DNA of 48,145 bases. Origin: Oscillospiraceae bacterium (lineage in GTDB: Bacteria > Bacillota > Clostridia > Oscillospirales > Ruminococcaceae). The position numbers were made by a program, and so were the translations under genes. How positions within the stretch are numbered: the first letter of the stretch is position 1; each line of letters opens with the position of its first letter. Location: assembly GCA_028692035.1 (NCBI GenBank), contig JAQUYD010000007.1, positions 50,818 through 98,962 of the forward strand, in the 5' to 3' direction. Positions 34,890 to 44,200 of this stretch are shown here, piece after piece. The notes under the pieces were generated by a model that saw nothing but the letters and a program-made list of their open reading frames with translations, was not told where the DNA came from and searched no databases.

Positions 34890-35480
34890 TTATGCCTCAG
34901 CTTCCCCACCCTCGGCCTGTTGGCGAAGCTCCTCTTGGCGTTTCTTCTTTTCGTCCCAGTCGTCCAGAATACCCTGGGCCTTCTCTACCAACGGCTTTAT
35001 ATACTGGGGATCCACAAAATCCATCTGCATCTTCAAATATTCCTGGGCGTTGGCCGGATCCTTTTTCGCGCGGTCCTGCATGGCCATGCGCATCACCCAG
35101 CGGTGGAAGCGGCCCAGCTTTTGGGCTTCTACCGCGCCGGGGAATGCAAAAAAGTGGATCCGTTTTCTCATTTTTTCCGTAAAATTCCGGGTGTACAAAA
35201 AGGCGTAATACCCGTCATCCTCCGGCTCGGTCATACCCGCCGTAAAGACAAACAGCGTCTTGTCCTTCAGTTCCTGGAACCGCCGGGTCAAGGCGGCAAT
35301 TCCATTGATCCGGCCCATATACAGCCCGCCGCCGAAAATCAGCATCCGGCACTCCAGCAGCGTGGCGGTTTTGACCTTCTCCACCGGTAGCGCCTCGCAC
35401 CCCAGCGCTTCCGCGATCCACTGGGCATAACGTTCCGTCGCACCATATCTGGATTTGTAAACCACAAGCACGTCTTTCAC
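34890..35480 (-). CDS. flavodoxin-domain protein
   Basis: A 196-residue protein beginning KDVLVVYKSRYGATERYAQWIAEAL, the FMN phosphate-binding loop of flavodoxins (here SRYGATE). MLIFGGGLYMGRINGI and TLFVFTAGM follow, as in the flavodoxin_5/HemG-like group. The C-terminus is helical and highly charged (DEKKKRQEELRQQAEGG). It may be an FMN electron carrier or an HemG-type oxidoreductase; a role in heme synthesis is not supported by neighbours. I chose GTG at 35480 because AGAGGG precedes it by 6 bases; the upstream in-frame codon at 35507 overlaps that Shine-Dalgarno region. Confidence 0.8.
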   Translation of the reverse strand: MKDVLVVYKSRYGATERYAQWIAEALGCEALPVEKVKTATLLECRMLIFGGGLYMGRINGIAALTRRFQELKDKTLFVFTAGMTEPEDDGYYAFLYTRNFTEKMRKRIHFFAFPGAVEAQKLGRFHRWVMRMAMQDRAKKDPANAQEYLKMQMDFVDPQYIKPLVEKAQGILDDWDEKKKRQEELRQQAEGGEAEA

Positions 35481-35569
35481 AACATTCCCTCTTTTCACTG
35501 GCGGCAAACGCGCCCTTTTGCTTATTTTATCACAGTGGCGCCGAAAACAAAAGGGATTTGCGCAAAGAA

Positions 35570-35616
35570 CCGATCAAAGAAAGGGAGGGATAGCATCCCT
35601 CCCTTTCTTTGATCGG
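35570..35616 (-). terminator. 22-bp perfect hairpin after ybaK
   Basis: Perfect stem (35570-35591 with 35595-35616) with a 3-base loop. On the minus strand the distal arm contains CCCTTTCTTTG, giving a U-rich tail within the stem. It lies about 48 bases after the YbaK stop, so it is the probable terminator. Confidence 0.75.
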
Positions 35617-35663
35617 CCCGCCCAGCCTTCTGAACCGTTCTCTGCCCGATGGATCTTCTATGT

Positions 35664-36149
35664 TCATGCCTCCGGCACCGTCAAAGGGGCAATCTGCGCC
35701 CCCACCAGCTTTAACAGCGCGCCGGGTTCTACCTCCACCTGCCAGCCGATCTTTCCGCCGCTGACCATTACGGTGGGCAATTGTTCCACCGCACTGTCAA
35801 AAAAAGTGGAAAACCGTTTTTTCATCCCCACCGGGGAACAGCCGCCCCGGACATACCCGGTCAAGGGGGCGATCTCGCTAACATGGATCATCTCCACCGA
35901 TTTTTCCCCGGCGGCTTTGGCCGCTTTTTTTAGGTCCAGCGTTGCCAGCACCGGGATGACAAAGACATAAATCCCCCTGCTATGCCCCCGGGTCACCAGC
36001 GTTTTGTACACCTGCTGCGGATCCTGCCCCAGTAGACGGGCCACCGCAGCCCCATCCACCGGCCCGGCCCCGTGGGGATAGCTATGGGCCTGATATGGGA
36101 TTTTTTTCTGTTCCAAAATCCGCATTACATTGGTTTTCTGCTCTGCCAT
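35664..36149 (-). CDS. ybaK: YbaK/EbsC-type Cys-tRNA(Pro) deacylase
   Basis: A 161-residue editing enzyme that hydrolyses Cys-tRNA(Pro) made by mistake by prolyl-tRNA synthetase. The family pattern is present: TNVMRILEQKKIPYQAHSY, VYKTLVTRG with the conserved Lys, and the GYVRGGCSPVGMKK loop. Length is normal. GAGGAG lies 8 bases before the ATG. It begins 72 bases after the dnaJ stop, just beyond the dnaJ terminator (36183-36214), so it needs its own promoter or read-through. Confidence 0.93.
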   Translation of the reverse strand: MAEQKTNVMRILEQKKIPYQAHSYPHGAGPVDGAAVARLLGQDPQQVYKTLVTRGHSRGIYVFVIPVLATLDLKKAAKAAGEKSVEMIHVSEIAPLTGYVRGGCSPVGMKKRFSTFFDSAVEQLPTVMVSGGKIGWQVEVEPGALLKLVGAQIAPLTVPEA

Positions 36150-36182
36150 GTTCTGTGCTCCTCATTGTGTAAGAACGCCGTA

Positions 36183-36214
36183 AAAGAGCCTCCGCCCACG
36201 GGCGGAGGCTCTTT
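36183..36214 (-). terminator. terminator of the heat-shock operon
   Basis: Perfect 15-bp stem (36183-36197 with 36200-36214); TTTTA follows on the minus strand directly after dnaJ. Confidence 0.9.
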
Positions 36215-36220
36215 TTTCGT

Positions 36221-37396
36221 TTATTTTTCTTCGCCGCCCAAAGCGTCTTTGAGTTTTTCAAAAAAGCCCTTGCGTTTTTCATAATTTTTGTCGGTAGTGA
36301 CCGTCTCAAATTCCTTCAGCGCCTGTTTCTGCTTTTGGTTCAGATTTTTCGGTACCTCTAAAATGACCGTCACGTACTGGTCCCCCCGCCCGTGCCCGTT
36401 GACATATGGAATGCCCCTATTACGCAAACGGAACACAGTCCCCGGCTGGGTACCCTCCGGCACCGTATACTTGACCTTGCCGTCAATTGTCGGCACCACC
36501 ACTTCGTCACCAAGCGCCGCCTGGGTAAAGGTCAGCGGCACCTCGCATAAAACATTGTACCCATCCCGCTCAAACAGCGGATCGGGCCGCACCGAAACGG
36601 TCACGTTTAAATCGCCCGCCGGCCCGGCGTTTCGGCCGTGGTCCCCCTGCCCTTGGAGCACAAAGGTCTGCCCGTCGTCGATACCCGCCGGAACGTTGAC
36701 CGACATTTTGCGGGTATGGCGCAACCGCCCTTTTCCGTTGCAGGCGGGGCATGGGGTATTAATTACCTTGCCGGTGCCGCCGCATTTCTGGCAGGGCCGT
36801 GTAGACTGGATCACGCCAAAGGGTGTTCGACTTTGAACCCGCACCTGGCCGGCGCCCTTACAATCGGGGCAGGTTTCCGGGCTGGTGCCCTTGGCAGCGC
36901 CGGTGCCGCCGCAGTCGTCGCACTGCTCCAGCCGCTGGACAGTGATCTCCTTTTGGCAGCCGTGCGCCGCCTCCATAAAGGACAGGTTCAGGTTCAAGTT
37001 TACATCGTTGCCCCGGATCGGCGCATTGGGGTTGCGGGTCCGGGTGGACCCACCAAAACCGCCAAAGCCGCCACCGCCGCCGAAGAAGGTGTCAAAGATA
37101 TCCCCCATATCAAAGCCGCCCATGCCGCCGAATCCGCCTGCGCCGGTACCGCCCGCCCCATAGGACGGATCCACGCCCGCATGGCCAAACTGGTCGTATC
37201 TGGCGCGCTTATCTTTGTCGGATAGCACCTCGTAAGCCTCGTTGACCTCTTTGAACTTGGCCTCGGCCTCTTTATCACCGGGATTCAAGTCCGGGTGATA
37301 CTTCTTTGCCAGCTGGCGGTATGCTTTTTTCAGTTCGTCATCGGAGCATTCCTTCTGGACGCCGAGAACTTCATAATAATCTCTTTTATCGGCCAA
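36221..37396 (-). CDS. dnaJ: DnaJ chaperone
   Basis: Co-chaperone that delivers unfolded clients to DnaK and stimulates its ATPase. 391 residues: J domain ([34 protein letters not shown] with HPD), a Gly/Phe-rich stretch with many GG repeats, four CxxCxGxG zinc repeats ([32 protein letters not shown]) and the C-terminal substrate domain. I chose TTG at 37396, with AAAGGGTG 6-8 bases upstream; the GTG at 37405 is part of that Shine-Dalgarno. Last gene of hrcA-grpE-dnaK-dnaJ, 102 bp after dnaK. Confidence 0.97.
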   Translation of the reverse strand: MADKRDYYEVLGVQKECSDDELKKAYRQLAKKYHPDLNPGDKEAEAKFKEVNEAYEVLSDKDKRARYDQFGHAGVDPSYGAGGTGAGGFGGMGGFDMGDIFDTFFGGGGGFGGFGGSTRTRNPNAPIRGNDVNLNLNLSFMEAAHGCQKEITVQRLEQCDDCGGTGAAKGTSPETCPDCKGAGQVRVQSRTPFGVIQSTRPCQKCGGTGKVINTPCPACNGKGRLRHTRKMSVNVPAGIDDGQTFVLQGQGDHGRNAGPAGDLNVTVSVRPDPLFERDGYNVLCEVPLTFTQAALGDEVVVPTIDGKVKYTVPEGTQPGTVFRLRNRGIPYVNGHGRGDQYVTVILEVPKNLNQKQKQALKEFETVTTDKNYEKRKGFFEKLKDALGGEEK

Positions 37397-37498
37397 AAAT
37401 ATCACCCTTTGTCTCTATTTTCGTCTCTGACTGCAAAGGCTGCCCCAAAGGCGCGTCCCGCGTCTCTGCGGCAGCTTGCTGCGTACAGTTGGTGCTTG

Positions 37499-39343
37499 TT
37501 ATTTCTGAGTATCATCCACGTCTTTGTAATCGGCGTCTACATACCCTTCGCCGCCATCGGCGCTATTCTGGGGCTCTTGCTGGGGTTCGCCCTGGGGCGC
37601 GCCCTGGGCGCCGGCCGCACCGTAGACTTTGGAGGATACCTCGTAGAATTTTTTCTGCAGATCTTCCTGCTTTGCCTTGATGTCTTCCAAATTGGAACCT
37701 TTTAGCGCCTCTTTCAGCGCATTGATCTTGGTCTCTAATTCGCCCTTATCGGCAGCATCCAGCTTGTCGCCCAAGTCGGTGATCGTCTTTTCAGACTGGT
37801 ACACCATCTGGTCGGCGTTATTGCGCAGATCAATTTCTTCCCGGCGCTTCTGATCCTCCGCCGCGTATTTCTCTGCCTCTTTGACCGCCTTCTCCACGTC
37901 TTCCTTGCTCATGCTAGTGGAAGAGGTGATGGTAATGTTCTGCTCTTTGCCGGTGCCCTTATCCTTGGCGGATACATGCACAATACCGTTGGCGTCGATG
38001 TCGAAGGTCACTTCGATCTGCGGCACGCCGCGGGGCGCGGTGGGGATCCCATCGAGATGGAACATGCCCAGCGATTTGTTATCCTTTGCCATTTCCCGCT
38101 CGCCTTGCAGAACGTGGATCTCGACTGAGGTCTGGCCGTCCGCCGCGGTAGAAAACACCTGGGATTTTTTCGTCGGGATGGTGGTGTTACGGTCGATGAT
38201 CTTGGTAAACACGCCGCCCAAAGTCTCCAGGCCCAGAGACAGGGGGGTCACGTCCAAAAGCAACAGGCCCTTGACTTCGCCGCCCAGAACGCCGCCCTGG
38301 ATCGCCGCGCCGATGGCAACGCACTCGTCGGGGTTGATGCCCTTGAACGGATCCTTGCCGGTAAAACTCTTCACTGCCTCCTGTACGGCGGGGATTCGGG
38401 AAGAACCGCCCACCAGCAGGATCTTGTGCAGCTCAGACGCGTTGAGGCCGGAATCGGCCAGCGCCTGACGAACCGGGCCCATGGTGGCTTCTACCAAATC
38501 ATGGGTCAGCTCGTTGAATTTGGCGCGGGTCAAGGTCATGTCCAGATGCTTCGGGCCGGTGGCGTCTGCGGTGATAAACGGCAGATTGATCGAAGCGGTG
38601 GTCATGCCGGACAGCTCGATTTTTGCCTTCTCCGCCGCTTCTTTCAGCCGCTGCATTGCCATCTTGTCGCCGGTCAAATCAATGCCGGATTCCGCCTTAA
38701 ATCCCTCTACCAGCCAATTGATCACCCGCTGGTCAAAATCGTCGCCGCCCAAACGGTTGTTGCCGTTGGTCGCCAGTACTTCCTGCACGCCGTCACCCAT
38801 CTCAATGATGGACACGTCAAAAGTACCGCCGCCCAGGTCGTAGACCATGACCTTCTGGTCCTGCTCTTTGTCCACGCCGTAAGCCAGCGCCGCCGCGGTC
38901 GGCTCGTTGATGATTCGTTTTACATCCAGGCCCGCTATCTTCCCTGCATCTTTGGTGGCCTGGCGCTGGGCGTCAGTAAAATAAGCCGGCACCGTGATAA
39001 CCGCTTCTGTAACCTTCTCGCCCAGATAGCTCTCCGCGTCCTCTTTGAGTTTGGTCAGGATCATAGCGGAAATTTCCTGAGGGGTATAGCGCTTGCCGTC
39101 GATCTCGACGGTGTGGGCGGTGCCCATCTCTCTTTTGATCGACGCAATGGTTCGCTCCGGGTTGGTGATTGCCTGGCGTTTTGCCACCTGGCCTACCATT
39201 CTCTCTCCTGTTTTGGAAAACGCCACCACCGACGGGGTGGTTCTCGCCCCTTCTGCGTTGGCGATGACAACCGCCTCGCCGCCCTCCATGACTGCTACGC
39301 AGGAATTGGTCGTGCCCAAGTCAATGCCAATGATTTTTCCCAT
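37499..39343 (-). CDS. dnaK: DnaK (Hsp70) chaperone
   Basis: ATP-driven Hsp70, 614 residues. The ATPase part opens with [15 protein letters not shown] and holds [13 protein letters not shown] and [14 protein letters not shown]. The substrate-binding domain contains [15 protein letters not shown] and a helical lid, ending in an acidic tail. The ATG at 39343 has AAGGAGG 8 bases upstream; a longer in-frame extension has no ribosome binding site. It lies 71 bp after grpE. Confidence 0.98.
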   Translation of the reverse strand: MGKIIGIDLGTTNSCVAVMEGGEAVVIANAEGARTTPSVVAFSKTGERMVGQVAKRQAITNPERTIASIKREMGTAHTVEIDGKRYTPQEISAMILTKLKEDAESYLGEKVTEAVITVPAYFTDAQRQATKDAGKIAGLDVKRIINEPTAAALAYGVDKEQDQKVMVYDLGGGTFDVSIIEMGDGVQEVLATNGNNRLGGDDFDQRVINWLVEGFKAESGIDLTGDKMAMQRLKEAAEKAKIELSGMTTASINLPFITADATGPKHLDMTLTRAKFNELTHDLVEATMGPVRQALADSGLNASELHKILLVGGSSRIPAVQEAVKSFTGKDPFKGINPDECVAIGAAIQGGVLGGEVKGLLLLDVTPLSLGLETLGGVFTKIIDRNTTIPTKKSQVFSTAADGQTSVEIHVLQGEREMAKDNKSLGMFHLDGIPTAPRGVPQIEVTFDIDANGIVHVSAKDKGTGKEQNITITSSTSMSKEDVEKAVKEAEKYAAEDQKRREEIDLRNNADQMVYQSEKTITDLGDKLDAADKGELETKINALKEALKGSNLEDIKAKQEDLQKKFYEVSSKVYGAAGAQGAPQGEPQQEPQNSADGGEGYVDADYKDVDDTQK

Positions 39344-39414
39344 AATAAATTCCTCCTTAAAGTACGGCGCTTTTGGCGCCTTCTCCCTCATCTATATGAT
39401 TTAAGATTTGCAAA

Positions 39415-39954
39415 TCAGTTGGCCACCTGTACCATGGTGTGGCGGATAACCCGCTCCCCCAGCTGGTAGCCCTTTTGGAACACCTGCGCGATCACGCCCG
39501 TTCCCAGGTTTTCGTCTTCGATATGCATTACCGCGTTGTGAAACGCCGGGTCAAAGGCGCTTCCGGCTTCGGCGGGGATTTCCTGGACGCCGACAGCCGC
39601 CAGCGCGTCATAAAAAGAATGGATGATCATATCCACCCCTTTTTTGTACTCCTCGTCGTTGCATGCAAAACCTGCGGCGCGCTCCATGCTGTCCAAAACC
39701 GGCAGAAACTTGGCAACCGCTTCTGCCGCCGCCTCCGGATAAATGGCCTCTTTTTCCTTGACTGAACGCTTGCGGAAATTGTCATATTCCGCCAACGTCC
39801 GCAAAAGCTTGTCGTTTAAGGCCAGCACCTGCTCCTCCGCCTGCTTGAGCTTTTCCTCTACCGGATCCTGCTCCGGCGTTTTCGCAGCGTCCGGCGTTTC
39901 TGTTTCCTGGACGTCTTCAACGGGCTTTTTTGTCTCTTTTTTCTTTTCGCTCAA
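39415..39954 (-). CDS. grpE: GrpE nucleotide exchange factor
   Basis: Exchanges ADP for ATP on DnaK. 179 residues: a charged, disordered N-terminus (about 1-35), a long coiled coil, then LLRTLAEYDNFRKRSVKEKE and the beta domain ending GYQLGERVIRHTMVQVAN. The start is TTG at 39954, with AAGAGGGA about 9 bases upstream. It lies 24 bp after hrcA. Confidence 0.96.
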   Translation of the reverse strand: MSEKKKETKKPVEDVQETETPDAAKTPEQDPVEEKLKQAEEQVLALNDKLLRTLAEYDNFRKRSVKEKEAIYPEAAAEAVAKFLPVLDSMERAAGFACNDEEYKKGVDMIIHSFYDALAAVGVQEIPAEAGSAFDPAFHNAVMHIEDENLGTGVIAQVFQKGYQLGERVIRHTMVQVAN

Positions 39955-39978
39955 TTTCGGTGTCCCTCTTTTCCTCGT

Positions 39979-41016
39979 TTACTCTTCTTTGGGATTCATG
40001 GTATCAGACAACAAGTTTCCCAAGGTTTTCGCAAAATATTCCACATGGGGGATCAGCCTGGAATAGTCCATCCGCACCGGGCCAATGATACCAATCACGC
40101 CGGTATTGTCCTGCCCCACATTGTATCTTGCCACCAGCACTGTGGAATTCTCCAACTGTGACAGGTGGTTCTCCTTGCCAATTTTGATGTTCAGTTTCTG
40201 ATTCTCCGGCCCTTCCAGTGCATCCTGTAAAAGCGCTCGGTTTTCCAGCAGGCTTAACAGGTCGTAGGCCGAATTGTGAAATTCCGGATATCCCAGCAGG
40301 TTGGTGCTGCCCTGGGTGTAAAACTGCCCGTCGCGGATCTGGCGGCACAGCTCAAAAACCCCCGCCAACAGCGGCGTAAACACCCTGGAATACTCACCCA
40401 GTGCCACTGCCACCGAATGAAGATATCCTGTGGAGATCTCATCGACCGACCGGTCTGCAAACCGGTCGTTGGCAAACTTATTGAAAAAGTCCAAAATTTC
40501 CGGCGCGCAGACCATATCTAGCCGGTACGCCTTGTTTTTGATAACCCCATTGGAGGCCAAAACCACGATCATCACCACATGGGCGCTGATGGGAATCAGC
40601 TCAATCCGCCGCACCGTCACATGCTTAGGCGGCCGGGTGGCGGAAATGGTGGCGCATCCGGTAAAGCGGGCCAGCGCCTCGGCGGCGTCCGCCAACAGGC
40701 GGTCCGGGTCCGGATTGTGGATGTTAAACAGCGCGTCGATCGAATCCTTTTCTTCCTCCGTCAGCGGGTCGCAGGTCAACAGCTGGTCGAGGTAAACCCG
40801 CAGGCCCAGATGAGACGGAATCCGCCCCGCCGAGGTATGGGGCTGCTCCAGCAAGCCCAGATCAAACAGCAGGGACATTTCGTTCCGGCAGGTCGCGGAG
40901 GAAACCTGCGGTTCCAGCAACTGTGCCACCCGTTTAGAACCCACCGGTTCGCCGGTCCGGATATATTCGCCTACAATGGCGCCGAGGATCTTCATTTTCC
41001 GTTGATCCAAATCCAT
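39979..41016 (-). CDS. hrcA: HrcA heat-shock repressor
   Basis: Repressor that binds CIRCE elements and is kept active by GroEL. 345 residues: N-terminal winged helix (LDQRKMKILGAIVGEYIRTGEPVGSKRV, then SSATCRNEMSLLFDLGLLEQPHTSAGRIPS), a middle GAF-like part and a C-terminal IGIIGPVRMDY motif. The ATG at 41016 has GAAGGA 8 bases upstream. A perfect CIRCE lies 32 bp before the start, so the operon is self-repressed. Confidence 0.96.
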   Translation of the reverse strand: MDLDQRKMKILGAIVGEYIRTGEPVGSKRVAQLLEPQVSSATCRNEMSLLFDLGLLEQPHTSAGRIPSHLGLRVYLDQLLTCDPLTEEEKDSIDALFNIHNPDPDRLLADAAEALARFTGCATISATRPPKHVTVRRIELIPISAHVVMIVVLASNGVIKNKAYRLDMVCAPEILDFFNKFANDRFADRSVDEISTGYLHSVAVALGEYSRVFTPLLAGVFELCRQIRDGQFYTQGSTNLLGYPEFHNSAYDLLSLLENRALLQDALEGPENQKLNIKIGKENHLSQLENSTVLVARYNVGQDNTGVIGIIGPVRMDYSRLIPHVEYFAKTLGNLLSDTMNPKEE

Positions 41017-41048
41017 ATCCGGGTTCCTTCTTTCTTTATTTTCATTTG

Positions 41049-41075
41049 TTAGCACTCGTTGTTCTTGAGTGCTAA
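41049..41075. promoter_or_regulatory. CIRCE element (HrcA operator)
   Basis: TTAGCACTC (41049-41057), exactly 9 bases, then GAGTGCTAA (41067-41075). This is the full consensus. It covers the region just downstream of the -10 of the heat-shock promoter. Confidence 0.98.
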
Positions 41076-41079
41076 AGAT

Positions 41080-41108
41080 AATTTATCACTTATTACCCGG
41101 TATGTCAA
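41080..41108 (-). promoter_or_regulatory. promoter of hrcA-grpE-dnaK-dnaJ
   Basis: On the minus strand: TTGACA (41103-41108), a 17-bp spacer and TAAATT (41080-41085), immediately before the CIRCE element. Confidence 0.88.
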
Positions 41109-41180
41109 TACCCTTCATAAATTATTTACTTTTTCGCTTTGAAAATTTCTTTTCTTTTGCTGAAAAGCTTAAAAAGGCAA

Positions 41181-41214
41181 AAAAGGCCCCGCGGCTATAG
41201 CCGCGGGGCCTTTT
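41181..41214 (-). terminator. terminator of the desulfurase-thiI-fusion operon
   Basis: Perfect 34-base palindrome with A and T ends (16-bp stem). On the minus strand TTTTTTG follows. It lies 12 bases after the stop of the 1121-residue gene. Confidence 0.95.
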
Positions 41215-41226
41215 CAAATCCTGGTT

Positions 41227-44200
41227 TTATTGTACGCTGGCGCTAGGATAATAATGCTCCAGTATTTGCTTGTAGTTGAATCCCTGCTTGGCCATTTCAA
41301 TGGCGCCCCACTGGCTCATGCCCACGCCGTGGCCGTAGCCCTTGGTGGTAAAGACAATGCTGCCGCCGCTCTCCTCCCAGGTAAAGCAGGCGGAACGCAG
41401 GTTCAGCACATTTTCCCGCAGGATGCGCCCGGTAATCGCCGCGCCAGTGCGGAAAGCGGAGCTGCCGCTTTTCTGCACCGTACTATATCCGCCGACCGTC
41501 ATTTCATCGTTATAGCCGCCGCTGGTGTAAGATTCCACTGTAAACCAATCTTCCACCGGCACTTCGCTCAAATCAATGCCCAAATACTCCCATACCCGGT
41601 CAATGACCTTCTCCTTGCTCATGCTCACCGATCGCTGGAACGCGCTGGAGACATTTTCATCCCAAGAGCTGTCCACCGATCCATAGCCCGCCACCGACGA
41701 ACCCCATACTTCCTGCGGCTCGTTGGTGCGCCCGGCGGAAATGGCAAAGTAGAACACATCCATCAGCCGCCCGTTGGCATACAACGCTTCTCCCCACACT
41801 TCCTGAACCGCTTGCTTCACGGTGCTGGACGGGTTTCCCAAACTCAACCCGGTGGGGTAATTCCCGCTCTGGTTGCGTTTGTACAGCAGCGTATAGGTCG
41901 CCACAGCCTGCGCCTTGATGGATTCATAATTGCCGCTGCCAAGTTCGGCAGCCACCACTCGGCAGACCGCATCATACGCATCGTAGTCCTTGCCGTTGAC
42001 TCGGAAGGTCTCCCCGTCCGACGGCGCCGCTGGTTCGTTTCCGGGGCCAGGCCCGCTGTTTCCATCGGAGCTGGAGGACGAGCTGCTGGACGGGATCTGC
42101 CCGCCTTGGGACGAACTTACGGAAGAGGAGGACAACACCGGTTCCTCCAATCCCACCTCCGGCGGCTGCGACTCGGAGGACGCCGCCGGCACGGAGGATA
42201 AGGACGGTAGGCTGCTGGCCTGGCTGGAAACCGGCGGCAGGCTGCTAGCCACGGACGATTCGCCCGCGCTCTGGGACGAAACGGAGGGCTGCACCGCGCT
42301 AGAAGGCTCTTCCTGATCGCTGGAATCCCGTACGCTGGAAAGGCTGGACGCGAACGACGATTCCTCCTCGCTGTCGGCTACCGGCCGGTTGTTTTCCCGG
42401 TCCGGGGCAGGGATATCCCCCTCGCTTTGCTGCATCTGTTCGGGCAAAAGCGGCGCCGCGTTATACACCGCGTCGTCGGCGTTTACGGTGATGATTTCGC
42501 CGCTTCGGGTCTGGCGGGCCATCACGATCAGGCGGGCGCCGTCAAAATCTGCCGCCGCTGTGGAGAGCGTCAACAGCTTGTCCCCCTGCCGGATATCCAC
42601 CGGGGTACACAGCAAACTGCGGGACTCCATCTCCTCGACCAGCGCCGCCCACTCCTCGGAATCCGCTGGATTGCGGAAATTTTCGTAATCAAAGGTCCCT
42701 TTTTCCGCCGGATCCACGACAAACACGGCGCAAACCTTATAATTGCCGCCGCCATAAACCGTATCAAAGGAAAGGATCGGGTGCTCCCGGTAATAGGTAA
42801 GCTTTCGGTAGTGTTCCAGCCCAGAGAACATCTGGCCATCCTCCATGCGGTTGCCATACAGGGTAATGTTTACATCCTCGGCCAGGCTCGTAGGCGCGTT
42901 TAGAAAAGCCGTGCCATACAGGCTCGGTTCCTTTTTAAAGTTGCGCAGGGCGTAGTAGGTATTGTCTTTCCCCTGCACCACGGGAAAGGACAGGTCCGTT
43001 TCCGGCACATTCAGCCAGCCGACAACATCCTGGTTTTGCTCCCACAGCAGTGTAAACTGTTTGTTGTATTCCGCCGGATAGCCATCTGGCACCGCCGCGT
43101 CTGCGCCGGACTGGTACAGGCTCAACATCGCCGTGCGCAGCTGCCCTGCCCGGTACGCCTGCCAGTAGAAAGAACCGATGGCCCCCGCCGCCAGCAGCAC
43201 CGCCGCCAGCAGCACACCCAGCAGGATCCGGCCCGCCGTAGCCGCCGGGCCGACCGGCGCCTTGTCCCGGCGGCGCTTTACGCCTTTGGCCTTGGCGGGA
43301 AGCGTTTCACCCGCCATCCGCCAGATCGCCGTCCCATCGGGGGCGAAGGTGCAAACCTGGATTTCGCCGGTCTTACCAGACAGTGCGGTCAACAGCCCGT
43401 CTCCGCCGGATAAAAAGGCGCCGTCTCCGCCGGCATACCGGCGGGCCATATCCAGCGCCGCCGAAGCCGCAAGCTCCCCGTCAAAATTCAAGCGCTCTTC
43501 CGGAACCAGGATGCGCGCCACCCACACTTTGTTCTGGTCGCACAGCGCCGCATAAGCGATATCGCTATGCCGGTTGGCCGACCGAAAGCCGGTGACGCCA
43601 ATGCCCAACGTCGCGCCAAACCGTTCCCGGGCGCTGCGAGCCATATGTACTGCCAAAAGCGCCGAAACGCCCTTATATTTTTTCAAAACCCGCCCCGGGA
43701 TTCCGGCGGTTTTTGCGCTTTTGCGCCCCACCTCCATACTGGGGATCTCCCTGTCTGCGTCGGCGGCCTGTCCCAGCAGCCGGCGGACTTCGCCCCGGCC
43801 CTCCTGCTCTGCCGCCGCAACCGTGGTGCCCGTCTGAGCCGCAACCGCCGCAAACGCGTCGGCCACTGTTGCCGATCCGGCAAAAAAACCGCCGCCCAGC
43901 GCGCTTTGCACCAGGCCCGCAGCGGTTTCAGTATTGTTTTTCTCCCCATCGGGCAGAATGCGGATGGAAAGGCCCAGCCTCTCTTTTTTGACCACGATTT
44001 TGGCCAGTTCCTTGGCCGGTTCCAATTTGCGGACCGCATCCTCCAGCGAAACGCCGAATGCGCCGCCCTCTACTGGCTGCGAATGAGCGGAAAACACCTT
44101 TTGCAGATAGGGCAACAGCTTTTCCTGCGCCATGGCAGCCAACTCCGCCGCCCCATCGGGTAGCGCCGCAATACACTGATCTTCCGCCAGCAGCGCATAG

